Shown here piece after piece: positions 16,174 through 25,129 of a stretch of 64,000 nucleotides of DNA. The number at the start of each line of letters is the position of its first letter. Positions within the stretch are counted from its first letter, which is position 1. The notes under the pieces were generated by a model. It worked only from the letters and a program-made list of their open reading frames with translations, made no database searches and was not told the DNA's origin. Source of the DNA: Acetatifactor muris (GTDB lineage: Bacteria; Bacillota; Clostridia; Lachnospirales; Lachnospiraceae); contig NZ_JANJZD010000002.1 of assembly GCF_024623325.1 (NCBI RefSeq), positions 124,001 to 188,000 of the forward strand. Reading direction: 5' to 3'. A program made the translations under genes and the position numbers.

Positions 16174-17160
16174 TCAGGGCTTCCGGGCAGTTACGCTGAC
16201 CCACTCTCCCTGATATGTGACTTCCAGAACTTCCAGTCCGGCAGCCTTCACCGCCTCCACCACCGTCTGTTCCCTGTCGTCAATAATGCCGGAAGTAATA
16301 TAAATCCCGCCCTTCTTCAGCTGATTTACAATGACAGGCGTCAGCGGCACCAGAACCTCCGCCAGAATATTTGCCGCCACAATATCATAACACTCGTACC
16401 CTACTCTGTCCTGAATCTCCCTGTCCGTAATGATATTCCCGATGAGCAGTTCAAATTGTTCCGGTGTAATCCCGTTGGCTTCGCAGTTCTGAGCAACAGC
16501 TTCCACCGCACAGGGATCCAGATCTGTCCCCACGGCATGTCCGGCACCAAACATCAGGGCCAGAATCGCCAGAATCCCGCTGCCGGTCCCCACATCCAAC
16601 AATGTAGTCTCCGGAGTCACAAACTTTCTCAGCTGCCGGATACACAGCTGCGTGGTCTCATGCATTCCCGTGCCGAAGGCGGTACCCGGGTCAATGTGCA
16701 GCACCATCCTGCCCTCATCTTCCTCCTTTTTCTCCTCCCAGGAAGGAATCACCAGAATGTCATCTATATAAAACTGGTGAAAATACTGTTTCCAGTTATT
16801 AATCCAGTCAATGTCCTCTGTCTCGTCCACAGTAACGGTTCCCTCTCCGATATCACAAAACTGCCGCAGTTCCTCCAGCTCCTGCTTCACCTTCTCCAGA
16901 ACCGTTTCCGCGTCCGTCCTCTCTCCCTGGACTTCCAGGCTGCCATCCTCTCTCTCTTCCACGAAAAAGCTCAGATACGCAACGCCGTCATCCTCCGGAC
17001 CTTCCGGCAGAATGTCCACAAACATCTGCTCCTTTTCCAGTGCGGTCAGCGGCACCTTATCCTCTATCTGCGCTCCCTCCAGACCGATATCGTACAGGGT
17101 ACTTATGACGATATCCTCTGCTTCGGTCACTGTCTTTACTTTAAATTTTGTCCATTTCAT
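16174..17160 (-). CDS. prmA: Ribosomal protein L11 methyltransferase PrmA
   Basis: A 328-residue SAM-dependent methyltransferase with the motif LLDVGTGSGILAILAL and the later NILAEVLVPL. The opening WTKFKVKTVTEAEDIVISTL is the L11-recognition domain. It trimethylates ribosomal protein L11. Its start overlaps the stop of the upstream membrane protein gene by four bases. Confidence 0.94.
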   Translation of the reverse strand: MKWTKFKVKTVTEAEDIVISTLYDIGLEGAQIEDKVPLTALEKEQMFVDILPEGPEDDGVAYLSFFVEEREDGSLEVQGERTDAETVLEKVKQELEELRQFCDIGEGTVTVDETEDIDWINNWKQYFHQFYIDDILVIPSWEEKKEEDEGRMVLHIDPGTAFGTGMHETTQLCIRQLRKFVTPETTLLDVGTGSGILAILALMFGAGHAVGTDLDPCAVEAVAQNCEANGITPEQFELLIGNIITDREIQDRVGYECYDIVAANILAEVLVPLTPVIVNQLKKGGIYITSGIIDDREQTVVEAVKAAGLEVLEVTYQGEWVSVTARKP

Positions 17161-18896
17161 TCCGCCTTACCTCCCGTCATTCCACCTTTTACTTTCTCCT
17201 GTCCTGCGCTTTCCCCTTCCGTCCGCCGGCGTCTTATCCCCTCACATATCCCAAATGTGAGAAACAGCAGCGGCGTATTCAGTACCTGCTGGAAGCTGAC
17301 CAGCGAATGCGCTCCGTACATTGCCGCTGCCAGCAGTCCCAGCCAGTCCTCAATGCCGCCCTCTCCCCGCCGGATATTGCCCCCGCAGGTCCACAGCATT
17401 GTCAGGAAAACAGCCAGATAACTTACAGTTCCCAGTAATCCCACATTGCAGAGCTGATTTAAATATTCACTGTGCGCACTGGTGAAGACCGCACCTTCCC
17501 AGTACTCTCCTTTCCAGACATCCGTCCCCATGGCAAGTCTGTTAAAAACCGCCTCCGCATAGCAGTCAGGCCCTGCGCCAATCAGCTTCTCCTTCAATCC
17601 TGCCCCTTCCACATTCTCCAGGGCGATTCGCCACAAAAAGCCTCTCCCGCTGCCGAAGCCGTCATCCACAAAATATACAGCTGCCCGGAACAGCAAAAAA
17701 AGCCCAATCAGAACTCCGCCCGTCAGCAATATGACAATAACCGCATTCTCCTTTTTTTCCTCCTTTGACAGAGAGACTTCTGCTCTGTCTCTTTCTCCCC
17801 AATGAGACTGCCACCAGCCGGAAATCTTCTTTCCGGCCAGAATCCAAAAGAGCCCCAGGAAAAAAAGTCCTCCGATTATCCATGTGTACCACTCCACACT
17901 CTCCAGGATATTCCCGTCCCGCACCACCGCCGCTTTCTTTCCGCGCAGCTTCATCAGGAAATCCATCAGCGGCAGACACAGAAAAAAACCGCTCAGTACA
18001 AGGCACAGCTTCCGCAGAACCTGTATGCTTCTCCACCCTGCCAGCACACAGACTGCGGTACAGATCGCCAGAATCAGCAGACCGCTCTGGCTCCCCTGGA
18101 TCCCCAGCAAAACATAAGCCATTACAGTCGCCGCATACAGCACTGCCTGCAGCAGCTTATTCTCTTCCCGCAGGAAATGTGCCGTCACAAAAGCCAGCGC
18201 CACGCTGTAATAACCGCAGAGCCAGTTGATATTTCCCAGTGTGGACAGCATATGACTGTATACCCAGTCACCGCTGTTCCATCCGCTCTGCAGCCCCAGC
18301 GGGTCTATTCCCAGCTTGTGGAGCAGTCCCAGCACTGTCACCAACAACAGCGCCGTCTCCGCCAGATACAACGGCCACTTTTCCCCGTCATACTGCCTGG
18401 ATACAAAAAAGTAGATCCCCACAAACAAAATCTGAGAAAACGCTCCCATGTACCAGCCTTCATACCCGGCCCATGCAAGGCGCCCATACGGACTTACAAG
18501 CGCCGATACCAGCACACACGCTCCGTAACACGCCACGGCAAAATCAGTCCCGCTGAACCCCCTCCGTCCTGCGGCTCTCTTCTGCCCGCCGACAGCGGTT
18601 CTCATCCTTTTCATAACCGTGCAGATACGCGCTGGCATCCCTACTGTCAGCCACCCGCCCAGACACAGCAGAGACAGATTTCGGAACAGCATATATTTCG
18701 TATCTCCCAACTGCCAGTAGCCCTTCCCCGTGTACAGGGGCAGGGCTACCAGCAGTGCAATAATAAACATATTACATAATACTTCTAAAAATTCATTTCT
18801 GTCTTTCGTCGGAACCGCCTTCTCTTCCATATTATAAATGTTTCTGTCATTTTGCCTCATGTATTTCAGCTTATCATATTCAGACAGAATTGGCAA
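17157..18896 (-). CDS. O-antigen-ligase/Wzy-like polytopic membrane protein
   Basis: A 579-residue membrane protein with about a dozen hydrophobic segments and a large extracytoplasmic loop near residues 430-490 (FRAAVYFVDDGFGSGRGFLW; later FTSAHSEYLNQLCNVGLLGT), the arrangement of WaaL/Wzy polymerases and ligases. The SAHSEYLNQL motif with its His is typical of that superfamily. The start is TTG at 18896: a GGAGGAG site lies eight bases upstream inside the last codons of leuA, so translation is likely coupled to leuA. Later ATGs (18860, 18830) lack such a site. What it polymerises or ligates is unknown, and no other glycan gene is next to it. Confidence 0.75.
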   Translation of the reverse strand: MPILSEYDKLKYMRQNDRNIYNMEEKAVPTKDRNEFLEVLCNMFIIALLVALPLYTGKGYWQLGDTKYMLFRNLSLLCLGGWLTVGMPARICTVMKRMRTAVGGQKRAAGRRGFSGTDFAVACYGACVLVSALVSPYGRLAWAGYEGWYMGAFSQILFVGIYFFVSRQYDGEKWPLYLAETALLLVTVLGLLHKLGIDPLGLQSGWNSGDWVYSHMLSTLGNINWLCGYYSVALAFVTAHFLREENKLLQAVLYAATVMAYVLLGIQGSQSGLLILAICTAVCVLAGWRSIQVLRKLCLVLSGFFLCLPLMDFLMKLRGKKAAVVRDGNILESVEWYTWIIGGLFFLGLFWILAGKKISGWWQSHWGERDRAEVSLSKEEKKENAVIVILLTGGVLIGLFLLFRAAVYFVDDGFGSGRGFLWRIALENVEGAGLKEKLIGAGPDCYAEAVFNRLAMGTDVWKGEYWEGAVFTSAHSEYLNQLCNVGLLGTVSYLAVFLTMLWTCGGNIRRGEGGIEDWLGLLAAAMYGAHSLVSFQQVLNTPLLFLTFGICEGIRRRRTEGESAGQEKVKGGMTGGKAE

Positions 18897-18901
18897 TCTT
18901 C

Positions 18902-20905
18902 TTACTCCTCCTGCTTCCTGTACTGCATGGGAGTCATGCCATAATTTTTCTTGAAAAGTCGATTGAAATGCTCCACATTCTCGTATCCAACTTCCACTGC
19001 CACCATTTCTACCGTCATGTCTGTCTCCCGGAGCATGGTGCGGGCTTTTTTCATCCGCTCCTTCTTCACGGCCTCCTGGAAAGTCATACCGGCCTTTTCC
19101 TTAATATATTTGGACAGATAAGGTTTTGACAGATGAAACGCTTCAGACAGGGTATCCAGCGTCACTGTTTTATAATCGTTTTTGATAAAACTGATTATCT
19201 CCACAATACGTTCTTCTCTGCCCTCAGTTATGTGCTGCTCCACAGCAAGCTTATTGGCGGCGGAAGCCAGCGCAGCTATGGAAGCCTTGATGATATCTTC
19301 GTCCACACCCACACCCCAATAGTGCTTTCCGCCGCACAATACGGCCACATAGGCCGCCGCCCGGGAGCTGGATCCCTTCGAGATGGCATGCTCCTCATAC
19401 ACGGCCAGCTGATAGCTGATACCGAAATAAGTCTTTATAGCATTGCTCACCGCGTCAAGCCGTCCGTTTCCGCCTGCTTTGATGACCCGCGTCTCACCGT
19501 TCTGCTCTATGGTCACTTCTGCCTGAATTCCTTTTTCCTGGCGGAAATGGCACTCGGGAATGCGGAACACACTTCGGGGATTGATATAATTTTCCTCGAA
19601 AATTTCGTATATTTCCGAAGGGTGCAGCTCCTGATGCCTTCTGTCCGACACACCCTTGATGAGATAGCCCACTTCTTCCTTCATAGCCGCCGGCAGGGAA
19701 AATCCGAACTGCTGCTTCAGCACAAAAGCCACACCGCCCTTGCCGGACACACTGTTAATGCGAATCACATCGGATTCATACTCCCGCCCCACATCTGCCG
19801 GGTCAATCGGCAGATAAGGCACATCCCAGCGGTTCCCGCTCTTTCCCTCCTTCAGCCAGGCCATACCCTTGCTGATGGCATCCTGGTGAGAACCTGAAAA
19901 AGCAGTGAACACCAGGTCTCCCGCATAGGGAACTCTCTCGTGTACTCTCATGCCTGTAAACTGCTCATAAGCTTCCCTGACCTTCATAATATGAGAAAAG
20001 TCCAGCCCGCTGTCCACGCCGTGACACATCATATTTATCGCCACAGTGACAATGTCCACATTACCTGTGCGCTCGCCGTTACCGAACAGAGTGCCTTCCA
20101 CCCGGTCCGCGCCCGCCAGAATGCCGAACTCCGCATCGCTGACACCGCAGCCTCTGTCATTATGCGGATGTACGCTGAGCACAACGTTTTCACGGTATTT
20201 CATATGCTTATGCATATACTCCACCTGGCAGGCGAACACATGGGGCATGGCAACCTGTACCGTTGTAGGCAGGTTGATAATCGCCTTATGTTCCGAATCC
20301 GGCTGCCACACATCCAGCACCGCATTGCAGACCTCCAGCGCATATTCCGGCTCTGTCTGAGAGAAACTCTCCGGGCTGTACTCAAAGGTGAAATTCCCTT
20401 CTGTCTCCTCCGCCATCGCCTTCAGAAGCTTCGCACCGTCCACCGCCAGCTGCCGGATGGCTTCCTTATCCTTCTTAAATACCTGCTCTCTCTGTTCCAC
20501 AGAAGTGGAATTGTAGAGATGAACCACCGCGTGGGGAGCCCCCTTTACCGCCTCGAAGGTCTTCCGGATAATGTGCTCCCTAGCCTGGGTCAGCACCTGA
20601 ATGGTCACATCGTCGGGAATCATGTTGCGCTCAATCAGCGCGCGTATGAAATTATATTCCGTATCGGAGGAAGCCGGGAAACCCACCTCGATTTCCTTGA
20701 ATCCGATATCCACCAGCATTTCAAAAAAAGCCAGCTTATCCTCCAGCGGCATGGGGTCAATCAAAGCCTGATTGCCGTCCCGCAGGTCCACACTGCACCA
20801 GACCGGCGGTTTCTCTATGGAATCCTTTTTCACCCAGTCATAAGTTACCTCCGGAGGCATATGATATGTCTTGCCGTATTTTCTGCTGATTGTTGATTCT
20901 TTCAT
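18902..20905 (-). CDS. leuA: 2-isopropylmalate synthase fused to an AraC-type DNA-binding domain
   Basis: A 667-residue two-part protein. Residues 1 to about 555 are a complete LeuA of the long (type 2, Corynebacterium-like) class: WCSVDLRDGNQALIDPM, SVHPHNDRGCGVSDAEFG, LFGNGERTGNVD, then a LeuA dimer/allosteric domain (SKGSSSRAAAYVAVLCGG, IKASIAALASAANKLA). Residues about 561-667 form a full AraC/XylS double helix-turn-helix: EIISFIKNDY, SKPYLSKYIKEKAGMTFQEA, then VGYENVEHFNRLFKKNYG and MTPMQYRK. The joint is in one uninterrupted frame. The first enzyme of leucine synthesis would thus carry its own DNA- or RNA-contacting module. ATG 20905 (GGGAGA site) is chosen; the frame stays open to 20998. 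It is the first gene before the coupled O-antigen-ligase-like gene. Confidence 0.92.
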   Translation of the reverse strand: MKESTISRKYGKTYHMPPEVTYDWVKKDSIEKPPVWCSVDLRDGNQALIDPMPLEDKLAFFEMLVDIGFKEIEVGFPASSDTEYNFIRALIERNMIPDDVTIQVLTQAREHIIRKTFEAVKGAPHAVVHLYNSTSVEQREQVFKKDKEAIRQLAVDGAKLLKAMAEETEGNFTFEYSPESFSQTEPEYALEVCNAVLDVWQPDSEHKAIINLPTTVQVAMPHVFACQVEYMHKHMKYRENVVLSVHPHNDRGCGVSDAEFGILAGADRVEGTLFGNGERTGNVDIVTVAINMMCHGVDSGLDFSHIMKVREAYEQFTGMRVHERVPYAGDLVFTAFSGSHQDAISKGMAWLKEGKSGNRWDVPYLPIDPADVGREYESDVIRINSVSGKGGVAFVLKQQFGFSLPAAMKEEVGYLIKGVSDRRHQELHPSEIYEIFEENYINPRSVFRIPECHFRQEKGIQAEVTIEQNGETRVIKAGGNGRLDAVSNAIKTYFGISYQLAVYEEHAISKGSSSRAAAYVAVLCGGKHYWGVGVDEDIIKASIAALASAANKLAVEQHITEGREERIVEIISFIKNDYKTVTLDTLSEAFHLSKPYLSKYIKEKAGMTFQEAVKKERMKKARTMLRETDMTVEMVAVEVGYENVEHFNRLFKKNYGMTPMQYRKQEE

Positions 20906-21010
20906 AAAATTGTCTCCCTCTCCTGTATTCAGATAATTTTCAGGAAAAACTTCTCCCTGTACCCCTTGTATCATTTCCGGAATATACTTTTTCTGCACAG
21001 GTCTTCATAA

Positions 21011-21051
21011 AAAATCTGTGCTACTGATTTAGAAATAGTAACACAGATTTT
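21011..21051 (-). terminator. Terminator-like hairpin upstream of leuA
   Basis: Arms of 15 bases (AAAATCTGTGTTACT and AGTAGCACAGATTTT on the minus strand, one mismatch/wobble) with an 11-base loop, followed by TTTTTT. It may end the AAA-ATPase transcript (stop at 21230) or act as an attenuator for leuA: a promoter-like TTGAGT-17-TACATT lies just upstream of it on the minus strand. The rest of the 324-base gap is AT-rich and shows no T-box or leucine-rich leader peptide that I can find. Confidence 0.65.
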
Positions 21052-21229
21052 AATATTATGCAAGTATATTTTTAATGTATATTATTGATTTATTTTACTC
21101 AATCCATTCTCATTTTTTCTCTATTTCTCCAATTTACTTCATATTTATCTCTCTTTTCTCCGTCTTTTTATAATTACTTTTTCTGTTGCATTTTAATTGT
21201 ATATAAAGCTGAAATTAACCTTTCCCAAC

Positions 21230-22810
21230 TTACTTTTCAAAGCTTACCCTGCTTCTTTCTATTACACACTCATGCTTCTTCGCCTTTTTGTCATAACAGA
21301 TTCCTGCTAAAATCACCTCTCCGGCGTATTCCTTCAACACACCTTCATATCTCTTTTCTTTGATTTGTCTGATAGCGCCGTCAGCTGCCTGAGCCCACTT
21401 CAATTCCACGACTATGGGCGGTTTGTTCTTCCCCTTTCTCGGCAGAAATGCAATATCTGCAAAGCCTTTTCCTGCAGGTAACTCTCTCATCAGGATATAA
21501 TCTTTTCTGGCACTGTAATATGCCAATGTTATCACACAACTCAGCGCATTTTCATTATTATATTCAAGCACCGAAACGTTTTTCATATGAATTCTGTCGA
21601 TATTCTCAGCGACAAACGATTCGTCTCCCTGAATTGTAGCATCCAATAATTTCTCCGATTCATTCAGCGCCGATGCAATTTCTTCCCATCCTCCATCTTC
21701 CACTGAATTTTTAAATTCGTCAATAAGCTCCTGATTTGGTATAAACACTTCACTTTTCTCTAAATCAAAAGCCAGATAACCCAGATGCACCAGCAGTGTC
21801 AGCACGTCATCCCTGCTACGGAAAGAAGTCATATCATTTTGGAATTTCCTTGTATTTATTCTGCATCGTTCTCCCCCAAGCATCAAAATGATGGCATCCT
21901 TCATCCCGTCAAAATTCATATTAATATAAAATTTCAATGATTCATATGTTTCCGTCTGGACCCAATAGCTGCTAAAGCATTTTCTCGTGGCAGCATCCAA
22001 AACCGATTTGGGACTATACACATGAATGCCCTTTCCCAGCAAATAGCCGTCATACCAATAACGCATTTCCGTGAAGTCCACTTCCGAGCCGTCGCACAGT
22101 CTCCGTACCTCCTGCTCCGTAAATCCCACATACTCTTCCAATGGTGACGGAGACACCATTGTAAATTCGTAAAAGTCACTTAAAGCCGATTGTGTTCCAT
22201 ACTTTTTGATAGGAAGGATTCCTGTCATATAAGCTGCTTCAATCATATTATCTGTCTGGTTGCTTTTGAACAGTCCTCTAAGCAGCCGGATATACTCTTC
22301 CTGCAAATCTGTGTCAGTCCTTGCCTCACGAAACAAAGCATCCCATTCATCTATTATGACAATGAACCTTCGTCCCGTACCCAACCCTATTCTTGCCAGC
22401 TCCACAGGCAGCGAACCTGTATTCGGCCTGTCGGCAGGATATGTCTCTCTCAGTTCTTCAATTACCTCTTCCTGCAGATTTAACACAGCCTCCCTGATAT
22501 TTTTTGAATTGGAAATAAACCAGGTAATATCCAGATATAAGACATCATACTGATTTAAATTTTTCTCAAAGGAAGGAGCCTTCGCAATCTCCAGATTCAA
22601 AAACAAATCTCTGGAATCACAGCTTCTGTCATAATATGCACACAGCATCTTGGCTGCAAATGATTTTCCAAATCTTCTGGGACGGCTGACACAAGTCAGT
22701 TTTGCAGAGGTTCCCAACGTATTATTGATATATGCAATCAGACCCGTTTTATCCACGTAGAACCCCTTTATCATGGAGCGGAATCCTGCATTTCCAGGAT
22801 TTAAATACAT
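21230..22810 (-). CDS. AAA-ATPase-like / PD-(D/E)XK nuclease domain protein
   Basis: A 526-residue protein of a family abundant in Clostridia and Bacteroidetes. The N-terminal ATPase has a P-loop in CVSRPRRFGKSFAAKM and a Walker B-like FIVIIDEWDALF. The C-terminal region has the nuclease-fold pattern FADIAFLPR...IVVELKW. The function of the family is not established; ideas include mobile-element or stress roles. It stands alone between prs and leuA. ATG 22810 fits the AAGGA site (9 bases) better than the ATG two codons upstream. Confidence 0.8.
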   Translation of the reverse strand: MYLNPGNAGFRSMIKGFYVDKTGLIAYINNTLGTSAKLTCVSRPRRFGKSFAAKMLCAYYDRSCDSRDLFLNLEIAKAPSFEKNLNQYDVLYLDITWFISNSKNIREAVLNLQEEVIEELRETYPADRPNTGSLPVELARIGLGTGRRFIVIIDEWDALFREARTDTDLQEEYIRLLRGLFKSNQTDNMIEAAYMTGILPIKKYGTQSALSDFYEFTMVSPSPLEEYVGFTEQEVRRLCDGSEVDFTEMRYWYDGYLLGKGIHVYSPKSVLDAATRKCFSSYWVQTETYESLKFYINMNFDGMKDAIILMLGGERCRINTRKFQNDMTSFRSRDDVLTLLVHLGYLAFDLEKSEVFIPNQELIDEFKNSVEDGGWEEIASALNESEKLLDATIQGDESFVAENIDRIHMKNVSVLEYNNENALSCVITLAYYSARKDYILMRELPAGKGFADIAFLPRKGKNKPPIVVELKWAQAADGAIRQIKEKRYEGVLKEYAGEVILAGICYDKKAKKHECVIERSRVSFEK

Positions 22811-22865
22811 CCCCATACTTCTTCCTTCCCGGATTTTCTATCCTATATAAACCGTCCTCATCTTA

Positions 22866-23972
22866 TCACCCCTTATCCAGCAGCCGATGTATCTTCTCAT
22901 GGGGGTCCAGAAGCTTTGATATGGACTTGCCGGCATTCACAGAGTTGATGTAGATGGCAATATATTTTGTGATATCCACCTCCCGATACCAGGGCGCATT
23001 TCGGATTTCATCCCGGCGGTAAGAAGCATTGGTAATGAATACAGCCTCCAGCGCATTCTTCTTATAGGCCTCGTCAAAGCGCTGAATTCCCTCTGTGAAC
23101 AGCGCAAAGGTCGCTATTGCAAATACTCTGTTAGCCCCCTGCTTTTTACAGTATTTTGCCACATCCAGCATGGTAGTTCCGGAACAAATCATATCATCTA
23201 CAATAAATACGTCTTTGTTCTTCACGCTGGGCCCTATATATTTATGTACATCTACCACATAGTTGCCGCCCACCACCTTGGTTCTGGATCTGCGTTTATA
23301 GAAAATGCCCATGTCCAGTCCCAGTTCATTGGTATATTTATAATTCCTGGTGGTGGCACCCAAATCCGGAGAAATGAACAGAGAATGCTCCTCCGAGAAT
23401 TCTATATCGGGATAATGCTTCTTAATCGCCTTGATTACCTGATAAATCGGAAACAGATCGTCAAAGCCGTTATAGGGAACCGCATTGGCCACCCGATTAT
23501 CATGCACATCAAAAGCGGTGATGTTTCTCACCCCAATGTTCTCCAGCTCCCGCAGGGCCATGGCACAGTCAAGAGATTCCCGGGAAATCCGCCTGTCCTG
23601 CCTGCTGGCATATAAAAGGGGTGAAATCACATTGATTCGGAAAGCTTTTCCCCCAATGGCAGATACCGTTCTCTTCAGATTCTGAAAATGCTCGTCCGGC
23701 GACATGGGAATTGTCTGACCGTGCATCTGATAAGAGCAGGAATAATTTCCCACATCCACCAGAATATACACATCCGCTCCCCGGACAGTTTCCTCCAGTA
23801 CCGCCTTTCCGTCGCCTGTGGAAAACCGGACAATCTGGGAATTCACTACATGACATTCCTCTTTGTTGTAAGTTTCTCTCAGATAATATTCAATTTTGCT
23901 GGAGAGTTCCTCCGTTCCGCACAGAGGAATCAATACAATAGGAATAGAATGCTTTGCTGCCAATGGACTCAT
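22866..23972 (-). CDS. Ribose-phosphate pyrophosphokinase family protein
   Basis: A 368-residue PRPP-synthetase-like protein. The PRPP-binding loop is VFIVDDMICSGTTMLDVAKY, and DRRISRESLDCAMALRELEN resembles the DRK/QERKxxPRE region of Prs with altered residues. Canonical Prs is about 315 residues, and the flexible loop and KRR motif differ here (YKRRSRTKVV), so this is the longer divergent clostridial form. It probably makes PRPP from ribose 5-phosphate and ATP, but could be a second enzyme rather than the main Prs. A strong promoter lies at 24022-24050 and an AAAGGAGG site precedes ATG 23972. Confidence 0.8.
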   Translation of the reverse strand: MSPLAAKHSIPIVLIPLCGTEELSSKIEYYLRETYNKEECHVVNSQIVRFSTGDGKAVLEETVRGADVYILVDVGNYSCSYQMHGQTIPMSPDEHFQNLKRTVSAIGGKAFRINVISPLLYASRQDRRISRESLDCAMALRELENIGVRNITAFDVHDNRVANAVPYNGFDDLFPIYQVIKAIKKHYPDIEFSEEHSLFISPDLGATTRNYKYTNELGLDMGIFYKRRSRTKVVGGNYVVDVHKYIGPSVKNKDVFIVDDMICSGTTMLDVAKYCKKQGANRVFAIATFALFTEGIQRFDEAYKKNALEAVFITNASYRRDEIRNAPWYREVDITKYIAIYINSVNAGKSISKLLDPHEKIHRLLDKG

Positions 23973-24021
23973 GTTTTCCTCCTTTTGTTATGACCTGATG
24001 CCGCGTTTTCATTTACAGTTT

Positions 24022-24050
24022 ATATTATCTCTCTCACTTTTACAAGTCAA
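24022..24050 (-). promoter_or_regulatory. Promoter of the PRPP-synthetase-like gene
   Basis: On the minus strand TTGACT, 17-base spacer, TAATAT, about 50 bases from the start. A second TTGACA lies 5 bases further upstream. Confidence 0.55.
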
Positions 24051-24097
24051 ATTTGTCAACATTTCATTATTCCTTTCCGTTCTGCACTGACATTCTC

Positions 24098-24991
24098 TCA
24101 CATTTCCTTCCTGAACCGGCTCGGCGTCGTTCCAAATTCCTTCCTGAACAGCCTGTTGAAATTTGACAGATTATCAAAGCCGGTCTGCTCTGCAATCTGC
24201 AGCACCGTGTCGCTGCTGTTTCGCAGCGCATACGCCGCTTTCTCCAGTCGAAATCTGATGAGATAGCCGGAGAAACCGAACCCCGTGGCCTCCCTGAACC
24301 ACCTCATAAAATGGCTTTCACTGTATCCACATTCGTCCGCCATCTCTCTGATGGTCAGCCTCCTGTCATAATCTCTCTTGATTCTGGCCAGCACCGTCTT
24401 CAGCTTTTCCACATGCTCTGTTTCTGCGGCTTTGCCTCTCTGTTCAATTCCCTGTTGAAACAATACCGAGAACGCCAGCAGCAGCCTGCCCTTCACCCCC
24501 AGCTCATATCCGGCAGGCCGGGATGCACAAAGCCGGTCCGCGGCGTCCAGATAGGCCGAAACTTCTCCGTACAGCGGATTTTTCTTCCCTATGTGGACAG
24601 GCAGCTGTATTTTCCCGCTGGCCATGGGCTGCAGGTACTTCTGTGAGCAGATGTCAATATGATTCCCGCCCAGAAAGCTCAAATCGAAAATGATATTTTC
24701 ATATTCCATCTGTTCCCCCTCGATGCTCTGCAGCCCGTGGATCTGCCCGGGCATTACCAGAAAAATGTCTCCCTGTGCCGCCGTGAACGCATCATAATTC
24801 ACCTGAACAGTCCCTTTCCCCCGTTTTACATAAATGATTTCCACGCTGTCCTGCCAGTGCAGCGGCACAAAGGTAAAATCCGTCGGAATTGTACAGGGAT
24901 ATACATTAAATGCGAACATTGTATCAGAGTGTTTCTTTGTCTCGTAATATGCCGATTCACTGATTTCAACTTGATTATCTGCTTTCTTCAC
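24098..24991 (-). CDS. AraC-family transcriptional regulator
   Basis: A 297-residue regulator: an N-terminal cupin sensor domain (QDSVEIIYVKRGKGTVQVNY, GDIFLVMPGQIHGLQS) and a C-terminal double helix-turn-helix (ADECGYSESHFMRWFREATG; QTGFDNLSNFNRLFRKEFG, TTPSRFRK). The start appears to be GTG at 24991 with only a weak ribosome site. It is divergent from glgP and separated from it by 138 bases, so glgP is a candidate target. The ligand is unknown; sugars are typical for the cupin-type class. Confidence 0.85.
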   Translation of the reverse strand: MKKADNQVEISESAYYETKKHSDTMFAFNVYPCTIPTDFTFVPLHWQDSVEIIYVKRGKGTVQVNYDAFTAAQGDIFLVMPGQIHGLQSIEGEQMEYENIIFDLSFLGGNHIDICSQKYLQPMASGKIQLPVHIGKKNPLYGEVSAYLDAADRLCASRPAGYELGVKGRLLLAFSVLFQQGIEQRGKAAETEHVEKLKTVLARIKRDYDRRLTIREMADECGYSESHFMRWFREATGFGFSGYLIRFRLEKAAYALRNSSDTVLQIAEQTGFDNLSNFNRLFRKEFGTTPSRFRKEM

Positions 24992-25029
24992 AGCATTTAC
25001 CTGCCTCTTCCTCTTCTCACATGATAGGA

Positions 25030-25057
25030 TTGTACTATATTTTGATTGTATTATACA
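25030..25057 (+). promoter_or_regulatory. Candidate glgP promoter
   Basis: TTGTAC, 16-base spacer, TATACA in the gap between the divergent AraC gene and glgP. The surrounding AT-rich sequence makes the exact choice uncertain. Confidence 0.35.
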
Positions 25058-25129
25058 AGAATTATTTCCAGATATATGGTAAAAATAAAAATATATTGTA
25101 TGCGTTTCATAGGGAAAGGAGATTTCAAA

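Noticed and set aside
16138..17421. 427-codon plus-strand frame
   Set aside because: Antisense to prmA and the ligase-like gene, no membrane, domain or ribosome-site support.
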